A DNA stretch of 64,000 bases from Porphyromonas asaccharolytica DSM 20707. GTDB taxonomy: Bacteria; Bacteroidota; Bacteroidia; Bacteroidales; Porphyromonadaceae. Below the pieces are notes generated by a model that saw only the letters and a program-made list of their open reading frames with translations, had not been told where the DNA came from and did not search any database. The stretch's first letter is position 1; each line of letters starts with the position of its first letter. Where the stretch lies: assembly GCF_000212375.1 (NCBI RefSeq), contig NC_015501.1, forward strand, positions 558,001-622,000. Direction: 5' to 3'. This document shows, one piece after another, positions 16,793 through 25,607 of the stretch. Made by a program: the position numbers and the translations under genes.

Positions 16793-17929
16793 TCACTCGA
16801 GCTTCTTCTTGAAGTTGAGCAGCGCTAATATGACCAGTACGATGCTCATGCCCGTCATGATGAGCGACTCCCAGAGGATCGAGGACCAGCCGAGACCCTG
16901 TATCATCAGTTTCTTGAGTGCTATAGAGTACCATGTGGCAGGGATGGCTCGTGCGATGTATTGTAGCAGTATCGGCATACTCTCGATCGGGAAGAACATG
17001 CCTGAGAGCATCGCTACAGGGAGCAGGAGTCCGGCGCCGCTGATGAGCATGGCAGCGGTCTGATTGTCCGTTATGGTGCTGATGAGCATACCGAGGAGGA
17101 GCGACACGAGGATGAAGAGGAGCGACACGAAGAAGATAGCACTCACCGACCCAAGCAGCGGCACTCCCAGCACGAAGCGTGACAAGAGTAAGATGGTGAT
17201 CACGTTGAAGATGCTCAAAGTGAAGTAGGGGACGGTCTTAGAGAGCAGTATGGTGATCGGATTGACGGGCGAGGTGAGTAGGACCTCCATAGAGCCAAAC
17301 TCCTTCTCCCGAACGATCGAGACGGAGGTCATCAAGGCGCAGATGATCATCAGCACAAGCCCCATAACGCCTGGCACGAAGTAGTAGGGTGCCCGCATCT
17401 CAGGGTTATAGAGTAGCGTCGTGAAGGTCTCTATCTGGTAGGGTCTCACGGTCGCCATACGCATTGCCATGAGCGCACCAAACTGCTCTAGATACTGCTG
17501 CACGGTCGTGTAGATGATCCCCTGTACCTGCGCACTGATGAGTGCCGAGGTATTGGGATCGCTCGCATCAAGACGGAGCTGCACGGTAGGCTCAGTGCCT
17601 GCGAGCAGCTCTTTGTCTATGTTGCTTGGTAAGACGATGATGACGTGCGCTGCTCCTGTGCGTAGCGCTTCGTCCATATCTTTGTATGGAGTGATCAAGC
17701 TGACGGAGCCTACCGCATCGCTCTCGTCAAGGTGTGTGAAGAGTCTCTCGACAAAGGGCGTACGCGTCGGTGTCGCCACGACCACATCGATCTGCTTTAC
17801 CTCAGAGGTGAGCGCAAAGCCGAAGGCTAGCACCAAGACGATGGGCATACCTATCAGAAGCATCAGCGTAAGCGGATCCCTGAAGATGTGGATGAACTCC
17901 TTGCGGACGAACTTGAAGAAGACGCGCAT
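16793..17929 (-). CDS. ABC-2 type transporter permease
   Basis: 378 residues, the same topology as its downstream neighbour: MRVFFKFVRKEFIHIFRDP at the cytoplasmic N-terminus, one helix, a large periplasmic domain, then five helices after the VREKEFGSMEVLLTSPVNP coupling motif. Together with the gene at 15652-16767 it should make the membrane part of an exporter; the substrate is unknown. It lies 95 bases after the DJ-1-family gene, with a long hairpin in the gap, so it may or may not be co-transcribed with the tonB block upstream. Confidence 0.85.
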   Translation of the reverse strand: MRVFFKFVRKEFIHIFRDPLTLMLLIGMPIVLVLAFGFALTSEVKQIDVVVATPTRTPFVERLFTHLDESDAVGSVSLITPYKDMDEALRTGAAHVIIVLPSNIDKELLAGTEPTVQLRLDASDPNTSALISAQVQGIIYTTVQQYLEQFGALMAMRMATVRPYQIETFTTLLYNPEMRAPYYFVPGVMGLVLMIICALMTSVSIVREKEFGSMEVLLTSPVNPITILLSKTVPYFTLSIFNVITILLLSRFVLGVPLLGSVSAIFFVSLLFILVSLLLGMLISTITDNQTAAMLISGAGLLLPVAMLSGMFFPIESMPILLQYIARAIPATWYSIALKKLMIQGLGWSSILWESLIMTGMSIVLVILALLNFKKKLE

Positions 17930-17942
17930 GATGACTTAGAGG

Positions 17943-18027
17943 TTAGAGATTAGAAATTAGAGGTTAGAGATTAGAATGGAGAAGAGTCTCTTAGTCATTG
18001 TCCTAACTTCTAATTTCTAATCTCTAA
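17943..18027. repeat. TTAGAGATTAGA-type low-complexity inverted repeat
   Basis: Two 25-base arms (17943-17967 and 18003-18027), complementary at 24 of 25 positions and built of TTAGAGATTAGA-like units, enclose 35 bases. The right arm overlaps the last codon of the DJ-1-family gene. Related units occur at 13579-13601, 21482-21519 and 27830-27878. Confidence 0.7.
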
Positions 18028-18581
18028 AGGCTATAGAGGAAGCCCTCGGCGACTTGCTCGGCGGTCTTACGACCCGCTACCTCCTCTAGCAGTCTGAAGG
18101 CAAAGGGTAGTGCCAGTGCTGGACCGCGTCCTGTGACAATATGTCCGCACACCTCTACATCGGCACCTGTCAAGACGAAGCCTGGTACCTGCTCCTCAAT
18201 GCCTGGATAGCAGGTCGCACGCATCTTACCATCGCCGATACCAGTAGCGCCCAGTACTCGTGGAGAGGCACAGATAGCAGCGATCGTACCGCCCGCCTCG
18301 TGCTGACGACGTATCAGCTCGAGGAGTGGCTCACACTCGTTGAGCTTGGTCATACCGCCAGGTAGTGCGATAGCCTTGGGGAGTACTCCACTATGTAGCT
18401 CCTCGAGGAGCATATCTGCTTGGATAGTCACATCATGTGAGCCTCTTACAGCGAGAGAGCCTGTGATAGATACTGTGGTGACGGGTTGATTACCACGTCT
18501 GAGTACGTCAATGATGGCGAGTGCCTCGACCTCTTCGAAGCCCTCTGCGAGGAAGACTAGTATATTGTTCATATTACTCAT
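18024..18581 (-). CDS. DJ-1/PfpI family protein (YajL-like)
   Basis: 185 residues with the DJ-1 fold markers: AEGFEEVEA near residue 13 (catalytic-site Glu), LPGGMTKL near residue 75 and the nucleophile elbow AAICASPRVLG near residue 105 with its reactive Cys. VTGRGPALALPFAF closes the active site. Members act as protein or nucleotide deglycases, glyoxalases or redox-sensitive chaperones, and the exact activity is disputed. A start five codons further in (MNNIL) is possible. It is 59 bases from tonB and may belong to the same transcript. Confidence 0.88.
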   Translation of the reverse strand: MSNMNNILVFLAEGFEEVEALAIIDVLRRGNQPVTTVSITGSLAVRGSHDVTIQADMLLEELHSGVLPKAIALPGGMTKLNECEPLLELIRRQHEAGGTIAAICASPRVLGATGIGDGKMRATCYPGIEEQVPGFVLTGADVEVCGHIVTGRGPALALPFAFRLLEEVAGRKTAEQVAEGFLYSL

Positions 18582-18640
18582 GCTATTTGTTGTGAAGTTA
18601 GTAGGTAATTAAGAGTCTCTTGTCAAGGTTGCTCAGCAAG

Positions 18641-19429
18641 CTAGCCCTTGACATCAAAGTGATAGGTGATCGTGCCCTTTTGATCAGGCACACCACCCAA
18701 AGCGTTAAAGCGTGTCTTGCGAGCTGCATCGACAGCTGCCTTGCGGAGTGCGTTGTCCACCACGTTGGTACCACGCAGGCGGACCTTAGCGTTGGTCACC
18801 TGTCCAGCGGCGTTCACCGTGATCTCGACAACGACCGTACCACGTATGTCAGGTACGCGTGTCGGCATGACCGGTCGTCCACCATTGCCCACGATCGAGC
18901 GACCATCCAGCGACCATCCAGCAGAGGAACCAGCCCTCCCCTTGTCAGCGACACCGCTACCTGCGTCGCTCTTGCCCGTACCAGACTCAGCGCCCGTTGG
19001 CTTCTTACGATCGAAGAGTCCAGAGACCTTGTTATCCACATCACGCTCAGAGGGTCCAGTAGGCTTCTGCACGACCTTGGGCTTCTCTTTCGTTGGTGTA
19101 GCTCGTACGGGAGTAGGGGTAGGACGTGGCGTAGGGGTAGCTTCAGGAGCCTTAGGTGCTGGTTGCTGAGGAGACGCTGGCTGTGCACTCTTGGATGCCG
19201 CAGAGGAGGGACGAGCAGAGGTAGATGCGGCAGCTACCAAGTCTCCTTGATGCTCGATCTTGTCGCCAAAGTCTGGATCTACACCGACGGAGATCCATAT
19301 CTCCTTGTCTCTCGTGTGCTTTTGCTCAGAGGCATCCATACTGAGCCAAAAGAGCAAGCCCACGACGAGCAGATGTAGCAGCAAAGCTACACCTCCAGCG
19401 ATCCATCTATCATAGCGAACCTTAGACAT
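18641..19429 (-). CDS. tonB: TonB family energy transducer
   Basis: 262 residues. One N-terminal inner-membrane helix (AGGVALLLHLLVVGLLFWLS), a Pro/Thr/Lys-rich periplasmic spacer near residues 80-130 (PTPRPTPTPVRATPT), a Gly/Ser-rich stretch, and a C-terminal TonB domain (GTVVVEITVNAAGQVTNAKV through FNALGGVPDQKGTITYHF). It carries proton-motive energy from ExbB/ExbD to outer-membrane receptors such as the one at the left edge. The gene overlaps exbD by 8 bases, which implies coupled translation. Confidence 0.9.
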   Translation of the reverse strand: MSKVRYDRWIAGGVALLLHLLVVGLLFWLSMDASEQKHTRDKEIWISVGVDPDFGDKIEHQGDLVAAASTSARPSSAASKSAQPASPQQPAPKAPEATPTPRPTPTPVRATPTKEKPKVVQKPTGPSERDVDNKVSGLFDRKKPTGAESGTGKSDAGSGVADKGRAGSSAGWSLDGRSIVGNGGRPVMPTRVPDIRGTVVVEITVNAAGQVTNAKVRLRGTNVVDNALRKAAVDAARKTRFNALGGVPDQKGTITYHFDVKG

Positions 19430-19871
19430 CTCTCTCGGTGCTGTTATCTTGTAAAGCTTCTGTCGCCAAGATCATACGTAGTCCAGCGGTAGCCGAGGCG
19501 TTGAGCACCTTGACGATCTCACCATACGATACGGATTTGTCGGCGTAGAGGACTACGTAGGGATCCTCCTCCTCGTCGTGTGCCGCTCCTATCTCGTAGA
19601 GTCTAGCCTCCAGCTCCTCGACAGGTAGCATCGTCACTTCAGGTGCACTCTCTGTGGATATGTAGTAGTAGCCCTCAGCATCGATGGTGATGCGTGCCAC
19701 CGGCTCTTGCGTTGTGGCGGTCGACTGCGAGGAGGGCAGATTGACCTTGATCGCATTCGGTACCACTAGCGTGCTGACCACCATAAAGAAGATCAGCAGC
19801 AGGAAGATGACATCGGTCATCGATGCCATGCTAAATACAGATATATGCTTACTGCGTCTCTTGATACTCAT
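19422..19871 (-). CDS. exbD: biopolymer transport protein ExbD/TolR
   Basis: 149 residues. A short cytoplasmic N-terminus is followed by one helix that carries the proton-conducting Asp (MTDVIFLLLIFFMVVSTLVVP), then a periplasmic domain with the ExbD pattern (INLPSSQ-like NLPSSQSTAT, VVLYADKSVSYGEIVKVLN). It forms the proton channel with ExbB and drives TonB. It lies 32 bases after exbB and overlaps tonB. Confidence 0.92.
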   Translation of the reverse strand: MSIKRRSKHISVFSMASMTDVIFLLLIFFMVVSTLVVPNAIKVNLPSSQSTATTQEPVARITIDAEGYYYISTESAPEVTMLPVEELEARLYEIGAAHDEEEDPYVVLYADKSVSYGEIVKVLNASATAGLRMILATEALQDNSTERDV

Positions 19872-19903
19872 GAGCTTAGCATTAAGTGGTGTAGCACGGT
19901 CGC

Positions 19904-20578
19904 TTACAGTTCGTTGATCACATCCATAAAGTCTAGCGTATTAGCCTCTAGACGATTGACGATGCGGTTGATCTGTCCGACCAAGTAGTTGTAGAGAAAA
20001 AGCGTCACGATACCGACGATCAGACCGCCCACAGTCGTGACCAACGCTTGGTAGATACCGCTCGAGAGGAGCGATACATCGATACCACCAGGCGCATTAG
20101 CTAGATCAAAGAACGCCTGCACCATACCGGTCACTGTACCTAGGAAACCAATCATCGGAGCACCCGCAGCGATCGTCGCTAGAAGGGGTAGTCCACGCTC
20201 GAGACGTCCCACCTCATAGGAGCCTACGTTTTCGATAGCTGGGAGTACCTCAGAGACAGGCTGTCCGAGTCGCTTGAGACCCTTTTCGATCATGTGCGCC
20301 TCGGGGGTATTCTTCTCCTTGCAGAGAGCTATCGCACTATCTTTACGCCCCATCTGGAGGTAGTCTTTGATGCGTGCTATAAAGGAGTCGTCAGGACGAT
20401 TGACCTTGCGCAGCTCGATATACTTAGCTACAAAAACGTAAATAGCAACGAGCGATAGGAGCAGGAGGACGATCATAATCCATCCACCAGCGCACGCCAG
20501 TTCCCATAGAGACATCGTAGCGGGTTCGGTAGTTGTCTGCTCAGCTACTGTGTTAGCAATCTGAAGTATAGGATACAT
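19904..20578 (-). CDS. exbB: MotA/TolQ/ExbB proton channel protein
   Basis: 224 residues with three membrane helices: near residues 25-50 (GGWIMIVLLLLSLVAIYVF), 130-155 (LATIAAGAPMIGFLGTVTGMV) and 170-195 (ALVTTVGGLIVGIVTLFLYN). The second and third carry the MotA/ExbB signature, with the GLLGTV-like motif GFLGTVTGM. It lies between pdxJ (23 bases upstream) and exbD. The order pdxJ, exbB, exbD, tonB looks like one operon. Confidence 0.93.
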   Translation of the reverse strand: MYPILQIANTVAEQTTTEPATMSLWELACAGGWIMIVLLLLSLVAIYVFVAKYIELRKVNRPDDSFIARIKDYLQMGRKDSAIALCKEKNTPEAHMIEKGLKRLGQPVSEVLPAIENVGSYEVGRLERGLPLLATIAAGAPMIGFLGTVTGMVQAFFDLANAPGGIDVSLLSSGIYQALVTTVGGLIVGIVTLFLYNYLVGQINRIVNRLEANTLDFMDVINEL

Positions 20579-20601
20579 AAGTTATTCTTACAAGAGTATG
20601 T

Positions 20602-21330
20602 TTATGAGTTAGAGTGAGCCTGTTTGAGATACTGTGCGATCGTCTCCTCGAGGCCTAGGTAAAGGGCATCGCTAATGAGTGCATGTCCTATGGAAACCTC
20701 ATCTAGTGGCGTCACATGCTGGACGAAGTAAGCTAAGTTGTCACGATTCAGGTCATGCCCCGCATTGACTCCTAGACCGACACGGTGTGCCACCTGGGCA
20801 GCCTCTACAAAGGGAGCAACAATCATCTTCGGATCGCCACTCTGCGCCATCTGTGACGCGTAAGGCTCCGTGTAGAGCTCCACACGATCAGCACCGATCT
20901 CTGCGGCTGCCTCTATATGTCGTGGGTCGGTCCCGACGAAAAGCGAGACACGTATGCCTGCCTGCTTCAGACGCTCGATGATCGGCTTGAGGAAGTCACG
21001 ACGATCATCCACCGCCCAGCCACTATCGGAGGTGAGCGCATCAGGCTTGTCAGGCACGAGCGTCACCTGCTCAGGGCGTACAGAGCAGACGAGGTCGAGA
21101 AAAGAGTCAGAGGGGTAACCCTCGATGTTGAACTCTGTGGTGACTACCTCCCTGAGGTCTCTCACATCTTGATAAGTGATGTGTCGCTCGTCAGGTCGCG
21201 GGTGTACCGTGATCCCCTCAGCACCAAACTCCTGACAGCGGCGTGCTGCCAGTACTACATTAGGCGTGTCTCCGCCACGAGCGTTGCGGAGGGTCGCTAT
21301 CTTGTTGATGTTAACGCTTAGTCTCGTCAT
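20602..21330 (-). CDS. pdxJ: pyridoxine 5'-phosphate synthase
   Basis: 242 residues, full length for PdxJ. The N-terminal [17 protein letters not shown] binds phosphate; [12 protein letters not shown] holds the catalytic His and Arg-Asp; FNIEGYP and [14 protein letters not shown] complete the TIM-barrel active site. It condenses 1-deoxyxylulose 5-phosphate with 3-amino-2-oxopropyl phosphate to make pyridoxine 5'-phosphate. PLP is needed by, among others, the methionine gamma-lyase at 49-50 kb. It heads the probable pdxJ-exbB-exbD-tonB operon. Confidence 0.95.
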   Translation of the reverse strand: MTRLSVNINKIATLRNARGGDTPNVVLAARRCQEFGAEGITVHPRPDERHITYQDVRDLREVVTTEFNIEGYPSDSFLDLVCSVRPEQVTLVPDKPDALTSDSGWAVDDRRDFLKPIIERLKQAGIRVSLFVGTDPRHIEAAAEIGADRVELYTEPYASQMAQSGDPKMIVAPFVEAAQVAHRVGLGVNAGHDLNRDNLAYFVQHVTPLDEVSIGHALISDALYLGLEETIAQYLKQAHSNS

Positions 21331-21360
21331 CTATCATGTCAATCTATGGTTCCAATGCTA

Positions 21361-21368
21361 CAAATATA
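21361..21368 (-). promoter_or_regulatory. -7 box of the pdxJ operon
   Basis: CAAATATA on the plus strand reads TATATTTG on the minus strand, a match to TAnnTTTG, 31 bases before the pdxJ start codon. No clear -33 box. Confidence 0.45.
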
Positions 21369-21467
21369 TAGCTTTCTGACGAAATGGTCGCTCTAACTCC
21401 AACAGAACCAGAGACCAGCCATTGATTAATCTTTTGTTAAGTAGCGATCAGTCGGTGCAAATATCCC

Positions 21468-21519
21468 TACCTTTGCACAAACTTCTAATCTCTAACTTCT
21501 AAATTCTAATCTCTAATCT
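21468..21519 (+). promoter_or_regulatory. -7 box of the porin gene and low-complexity leader
   Basis: TACCTTTG at 21468-21475 lies within a TGCAAA ... TTTGCA inverted repeat (21457-21476). The leader that follows (21482-21519) consists of TCTAATCTCTAA-type repeats up to the start codon, so these repeats would be in the mRNA 5' end. Confidence 0.55.
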
Positions 21520-21520
21520 T

Positions 21521-22729
21521 ATGATTTCTACAATGCAGAAGCGACTCTTCGCTCTGACTCTACTCCTCCTAGGTGCCACTTCGATACATTCGCAGGAGCA
21601 GGTACGCTTTACATTCAGCGGATACGTGCAGGCTATCGCGCAGTACGGCTCTGAGGCAGACTACATCAAGGTGGGCAACGTCACACCTCCCTACGACCAC
21701 TCCACCACGAGGATGGGAATACGTCGTGGACGACTCGCTACCCAAGCAACTTATGGTGACCTGGGCGCCAAGATCGAAATCAACGCCACAGACAAAAATC
21801 TCTCTATCTTCAACGCCTATGCCGAGTACAAGCCTCACTGGGCTGAGGGAGCTTTTGTCAAGGGGGGACTAGCAACGATCGATTTCGGCTATGAGCTACC
21901 TTATAGTTCTAGCAAGCGAGCAGCCTTCGAGCGATCTCTTTATATGGCCGATCTCTTCCCTGGAGATACCGATATGGGACTGATGGTCGGATACAAAGGA
22001 GCACTAGACCCAAGCAAGCAGTGGCAGCTGGAGTCGACACTCTCTATCCTATCTGGCAATGGAGGAAAAGGTATGATGAAGAATATCCCAGACCTAGCTC
22101 TACGCCTAGCACTTACGGAGCAAGGGAGTAACCACAACATAAGTTTTGGACTATCGGGATATGGCGGATATCTACCAGCGACGGATGGTTACTATGCCTT
22201 TGACAAGGAAACAGCTACGCGCAAGAATGATCGCATGCTGCGTGCTTACGGCGGTGCCTTCCTCACCAGCACGATCAAGCATCAAGGCGGACAGCTGATG
22301 CTCACCGCTGAGGGCATTATGGGCTTGCAGCCAGGATGGCAAAACGCTAACCTAGCGGTGGGTCCCAAGGCGCCTGCTACTTTTGAAAATAATATCCTCG
22401 TACAGCGTCAATTCATCGCTGGTATGGCACAGATTGTAGAGCGCATCACACCAGCTAATCTAGAGCTCTTCGGTCGGTACGCATACTATGATCGCAATAG
22501 ACACTTCGACCCAAAGGCTCAGCAAGATCTCAAGCTAAATAGTCTGACCGCACTGACCGAGGGCCGCTCACATCAGCTCTCGACAGGTGTCAACTACTTC
22601 ATACAGCAAGACCACCTGCGCCTCTCGCTCCACTACGACTGCTTCCTACGTCAGCAGATCGAGCAGCAAGCATTCGTCGCTGCCAAGCCACTGCATATGG
22701 TGACCTTGGGAGCTCAGTACAAATTCTAG
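21521..22729 (+). CDS. phosphate-selective porin O/P-type outer-membrane protein
   Basis: 402 residues. Signal peptide MQKRLFALTLLLLGATSIHSQ (the second ATG at 21533 gives the neater peptide; the first adds four residues). The mature part starts RFTFSGYVQAIAQYG and continues as an about 16-strand barrel with RMGIRRGRLATQATYG, AFVKGGLATIDFGYELP and a terminal QYKF. This is the pattern of the OprO/OprP-like porins common in Bacteroidales. Anion or phosphate selectivity is a family label, not something visible here. It is monocistronic, between divergent and convergent neighbours. Confidence 0.8.
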   Translation: MISTMQKRLFALTLLLLGATSIHSQEQVRFTFSGYVQAIAQYGSEADYIKVGNVTPPYDHSTTRMGIRRGRLATQATYGDLGAKIEINATDKNLSIFNAYAEYKPHWAEGAFVKGGLATIDFGYELPYSSSKRAAFERSLYMADLFPGDTDMGLMVGYKGALDPSKQWQLESTLSILSGNGGKGMMKNIPDLALRLALTEQGSNHNISFGLSGYGGYLPATDGYYAFDKETATRKNDRMLRAYGGAFLTSTIKHQGGQLMLTAEGIMGLQPGWQNANLAVGPKAPATFENNILVQRQFIAGMAQIVERITPANLELFGRYAYYDRNRHFDPKAQQDLKLNSLTALTEGRSHQLSTGVNYFIQQDHLRLSLHYDCFLRQQIEQQAFVAAKPLHMVTLGAQYKF

Positions 22730-22763
22730 TCACGCTCCCGACACCTTTCGACTGGACGAGTAA

Positions 22764-22931
22764 ATTCCTACGTAGGGATTTGCAAATAGCTCGGTAGAAA
22801 CAAAAAATTCTCCACGTAGGAGAGAAATAAAACTTCGGAGGAATCAAACGATAAGTCCGAGGAATCGTTTCTCGCCTACGTGGAGAATTTTTCTTTTCCA
22901 CGTGAGAAATAAAAAATAGCCACCGAGGAAA
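22764..22931 (+). repeat. 22-bp-register CACGTG element, copy B
   Basis: 168 bp with the same register as copy A. Boxes lie at 22769 (TACGTA), 22791 (degenerate, TCGGTA), 22813 (CACGTA), 22877 (TACGTG), 22899 (CACGTG) and 22921 (degenerate, CACCGA). The core repeats are ACTTCGGAGGAATC and AAGTCCGAGGAATC. It lies between convergent genes. The following stretch 22932-23140 has an AT-rich TATATATCATCATC/GATGATGATGATGG segment and nothing else recognisable. Confidence 0.85.
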
Positions 22932-23148
22932 TGCGTTTTTTCTTCTCATTGGGGTAGCGACCCTCGGTTGCCGACACCTCATATATCATCATCTATATAT
23001 GATATCTGTATAGCTTATTTCTATATCTACTTATGATGATGATGATGGTACGTCGAATCTGTTCATAACTCCCGCTGTGCAAGAGCTAATGACACTACTA
23101 TCCAATCCGCTCTAGTCGGCTCTGGTAGCTACTTAGAGGGTATAAAAA

Positions 23149-23184
23149 AGCGAGACGATCGTGAGCAGTTACGGTCGTCTCGCT
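23149..23184 (-). terminator. intrinsic terminator after the MATE gene
   Basis: A 14-bp stem with one G-U pair (AGCGAGACGATCGT with ACGGTCGTCTCGCT) and an 8-base loop is followed on the minus strand by TTTTTT (23149-23144). It lies about 170 bases past the MATE stop codon. Confidence 0.75.
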
Positions 23185-23198
23185 CTCTATTTGTACCT

Positions 23199-23363
23199 GT
23201 TGATAACTTGATCAAAACTGGTTGATAACTCAACGGTAACTTATTTGGATAATTGAAATCTTTTTGTAGTTATACAACTTCTCGAAATAAGCAAATAAGT
23301 TAGCAGTGAGTTATTGATGAGTTATGAACAGACTTTTCGACAGAATAATGGGGGTTATGAACA
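23199..23363. promoter_or_regulatory. cluster of DnaA-box-like 9-mers in AT-rich DNA
   Basis: TTATCAACA occurs on the minus strand (23207-23199) and TTATGAACA on the plus strand (23322 and 23355). Each differs by one base from TTATnCACA. Weaker relatives are TTATCAACC (minus, 23228-23220), TTATACAAC and TTATTGATG. The segment is distinctly AT-rich. It may be a DnaA-binding region or chance; see findings. Confidence 0.3.
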
Positions 23364-24704
23364 GCTTGTTGACACCCTCAGCGGACGCCTATACCAGATC
23401 ATCGTAAGGATCGCTGTACGTACTAGTAGATAGCTGTCGAAAGCGACCCACAAGGCGGTCATACCGAGCGAATTATAGAGCAGATAGTAGAGTGCAAAGA
23501 AGACTATACTAGACCCTATCATAGACCACTTGAGACCTGCCGAGCGGGTCGTGCCTGCGTAGATACCATCCCAGAGGAAAGCACCGAAGCCTACCAGTGG
23601 GATCAGTGCTGCCCAGAGATGATACTGCCTAGCGTAAGCGATGATCTCGTCGTGGCTACTCAAGAAGCGGAGCAAGCCATCAGGATAGAGCGCAAAGAGG
23701 AGCGCAGCTAGGAGTGAGAGGACGATGCCTATGGCAAAGAGACGACCTATCACTGCGTTAAGTAGGTCTATACGACCCGCTCCGAAGTAGCGCCCTGAGA
23801 GCGACTCACCAGCGTAGGCAAAGCCATCCATAAAGTAACTGAAGATACTGAAGAACTGCATCAGCAACGCATTAGCTCCTACAGCGATCGCACCCTCACG
23901 CACACCGGCATAGGTGAAGAAGAGCGTGATACTGCTGAGCAGCAAGGAGCGGAGCATCAGATCACGTCCGAGGATGAGGTAGCGTCCGTAACCCTTCGTA
24001 TCGGTGAAGTGATGCAGCGTCATATGACGTACGAGATGGCGATACCTAATGAGTAGGGTGGCGAGTAGTAGGAGTGCCTGACTATACTGCGCCACACAGG
24101 TACCGATGGCGAGTCCCTCTACACCCATCTGATAGTAGACGACGAGCGTATAGGAGACGAGAAAGTTGACTACCAGTGCGCTCATCGAGGCAATCATTGG
24201 AATGCGGGTGTTTTGCATTCCGATGAACCATCCATTCAGCGCATAGATCATCATGACAGCAGGTGCTGCCGAGAAAATGATCTGGATATATTGCTCAGCC
24301 TCTGCGCCTAGACGCTCAGCAGCACCGCCTGTGACGACACCGCTCAGGAGCGTGGCAAAGGGGGAGATGATCAGTACGACGATCGTGCAGAGGAGTGCCA
24401 TCGTGATACCACGAGCCAGTTGACGATTGATGTCGGAGCTGTCTTGTCGGCCATAAGCCTGAGCTACGAGTCCCGTCGTGCCTAGTCGTATGAAGCCAAA
24501 GAGCCAGTAAATTGTGTTGGTGATGGTAGCCGCCACGGTGACCGAGCCGATAGCTTCGGGGTGAGCCATGTGTCCTGCCAGCCCTACATCGATGAGCGAG
24601 AGCAGCGGGACGGTGATATTGGAGATGATATTGGGGATCGTGAGCCGTAAGATCTGATGATTGATCTGACGGCTCAGTTGTGGATCCTCTATCTTAGCGC
24701 GCAT
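23355..24704 (-). CDS. MATE family efflux transporter (DinF-like)
   Basis: 449 residues with about 12 membrane helices in two homologous halves. The N-terminal half has TIPNIISNITVPLLSLIDVGLAGHM, with the conserved Pro and Asp of the first helix, and GLVAQAYGRQD between helices 2 and 3. The C-terminal half has DGFAYAGESLSGRYFGAG, the second-half equivalent. This is typical of DinF-type sodium- or proton-coupled drug/metabolite exporters. Its start codon abuts the stop of the RmlD-like gene, so translation is coupled. Confidence 0.9.
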   Translation of the reverse strand: MRAKIEDPQLSRQINHQILRLTIPNIISNITVPLLSLIDVGLAGHMAHPEAIGSVTVAATITNTIYWLFGFIRLGTTGLVAQAYGRQDSSDINRQLARGITMALLCTIVVLIISPFATLLSGVVTGGAAERLGAEAEQYIQIIFSAAPAVMMIYALNGWFIGMQNTRIPMIASMSALVVNFLVSYTLVVYYQMGVEGLAIGTCVAQYSQALLLLATLLIRYRHLVRHMTLHHFTDTKGYGRYLILGRDLMLRSLLLSSITLFFTYAGVREGAIAVGANALLMQFFSIFSYFMDGFAYAGESLSGRYFGAGRIDLLNAVIGRLFAIGIVLSLLAALLFALYPDGLLRFLSSHDEIIAYARQYHLWAALIPLVGFGAFLWDGIYAGTTRSAGLKWSMIGSSIVFFALYYLLYNSLGMTALWVAFDSYLLVRTAILTMIWYRRPLRVSTSCS

Positions 24705-25607
24705 TCAGTCTATAGCTATCTGTAGTTCATCTTGCCACTGAGGGGGCGTGATGCCGTAGCAAGCAGTTATCCTATCGGTCGCCAGTACGCTGTAAGCGGG
24801 ACGCTCGGCAGCCGTAGGGTACTCAGCCGTAGGGATCGGAGTCAGTTGCGACAAGTCGTACTCAGGCAGGTGTGTGGCGATCGCCTCATAGGCGAAGTCG
24901 TACCACGAGCAGATACCTCGGTCGGCATAGTGGAGTAGGGGCGTGCGAAAGGTGCGTTCCGTATCGTAGCAAGCGATGATCTTGCAAATGGCTCGTGCCA
25001 GCGAAGGTGCCGACGTAGGCGAACCGATCTGATCGTTGACGACGCGCAGCGACTTCCCCTCACGAGCCAGTCGTAGCATGGTGCGAACGAAGTTGTGTCC
25101 CCAGGGAGCCCAGAGCCACTGCGTGCGAATGACTAGATGCTGCTCAGCGGGATGCGTCGGGTGCATTAGGAGTGCTAGCTCTCCCTGACGCTTGGTGCGA
25201 CCGTAGAGACTCTGTGGATTGGTCCTATCCTCCTCGTGATAGGGTGTACCCTGCTTTCCGTCGAAGACATAGTCTGTGCTAATCTGTATGATCGGCAGAT
25301 GGCTCTCCGCTAGCTGTGCCGGCAGTAGCGCATTGAGTGCTAAGAGATCACGATAGTGTACCGGATCTTCGGCTAGGTCTACCTGTGTGAAGGCAGCACA
25401 GTTGACCACCATTGTCCAGTCGTAAGCGACAGCCTGCTCTTCCCAGAGCTTGATCGCTCGGGATACAGTCTCTGTGTCGGTGTAGTCGAGCTGCTCATGC
25501 GTGTAGCTAGCCAGTTCGTAGGGATTATCACGCTCTGCCAGCTCTCGTGTGATACTGCGCCCTAGCTGTCCCGAGGCACCGAGTAAGATGATGCGACCTC
25601 TGCTCAT
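24705..25607 (-). CDS. RmlD-like NAD(P)-dependent sugar-nucleotide reductase
   Basis: 300 residues of the extended short-chain dehydrogenase family: GASGQLGRSI binds the dinucleotide (residues 9-18), TDYVFDG and LYGRTKRQGELAL hold the catalytic Thr/Ser-Tyr-Lys set, and GSPTSAPSLARAI and NQIGSPT match RmlD_sub_bind. The classic reaction is reduction of dTDP-4-dehydrorhamnose. The rest of the rml pathway is not nearby, and in many Bacteroidales this stand-alone gene follows a DUF4924 gene, so the real substrate is uncertain. Start overlaps the upstream stop by 4 bases. Confidence 0.8.
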   Translation of the reverse strand: MSRGRIILLGASGQLGRSITRELAERDNPYELASYTHEQLDYTDTETVSRAIKLWEEQAVAYDWTMVVNCAAFTQVDLAEDPVHYRDLLALNALLPAQLAESHLPIIQISTDYVFDGKQGTPYHEEDRTNPQSLYGRTKRQGELALLMHPTHPAEQHLVIRTQWLWAPWGHNFVRTMLRLAREGKSLRVVNDQIGSPTSAPSLARAICKIIACYDTERTFRTPLLHYADRGICSWYDFAYEAIATHLPEYDLSQLTPIPTAEYPTAAERPAYSVLATDRITACYGITPPQWQDELQIAID

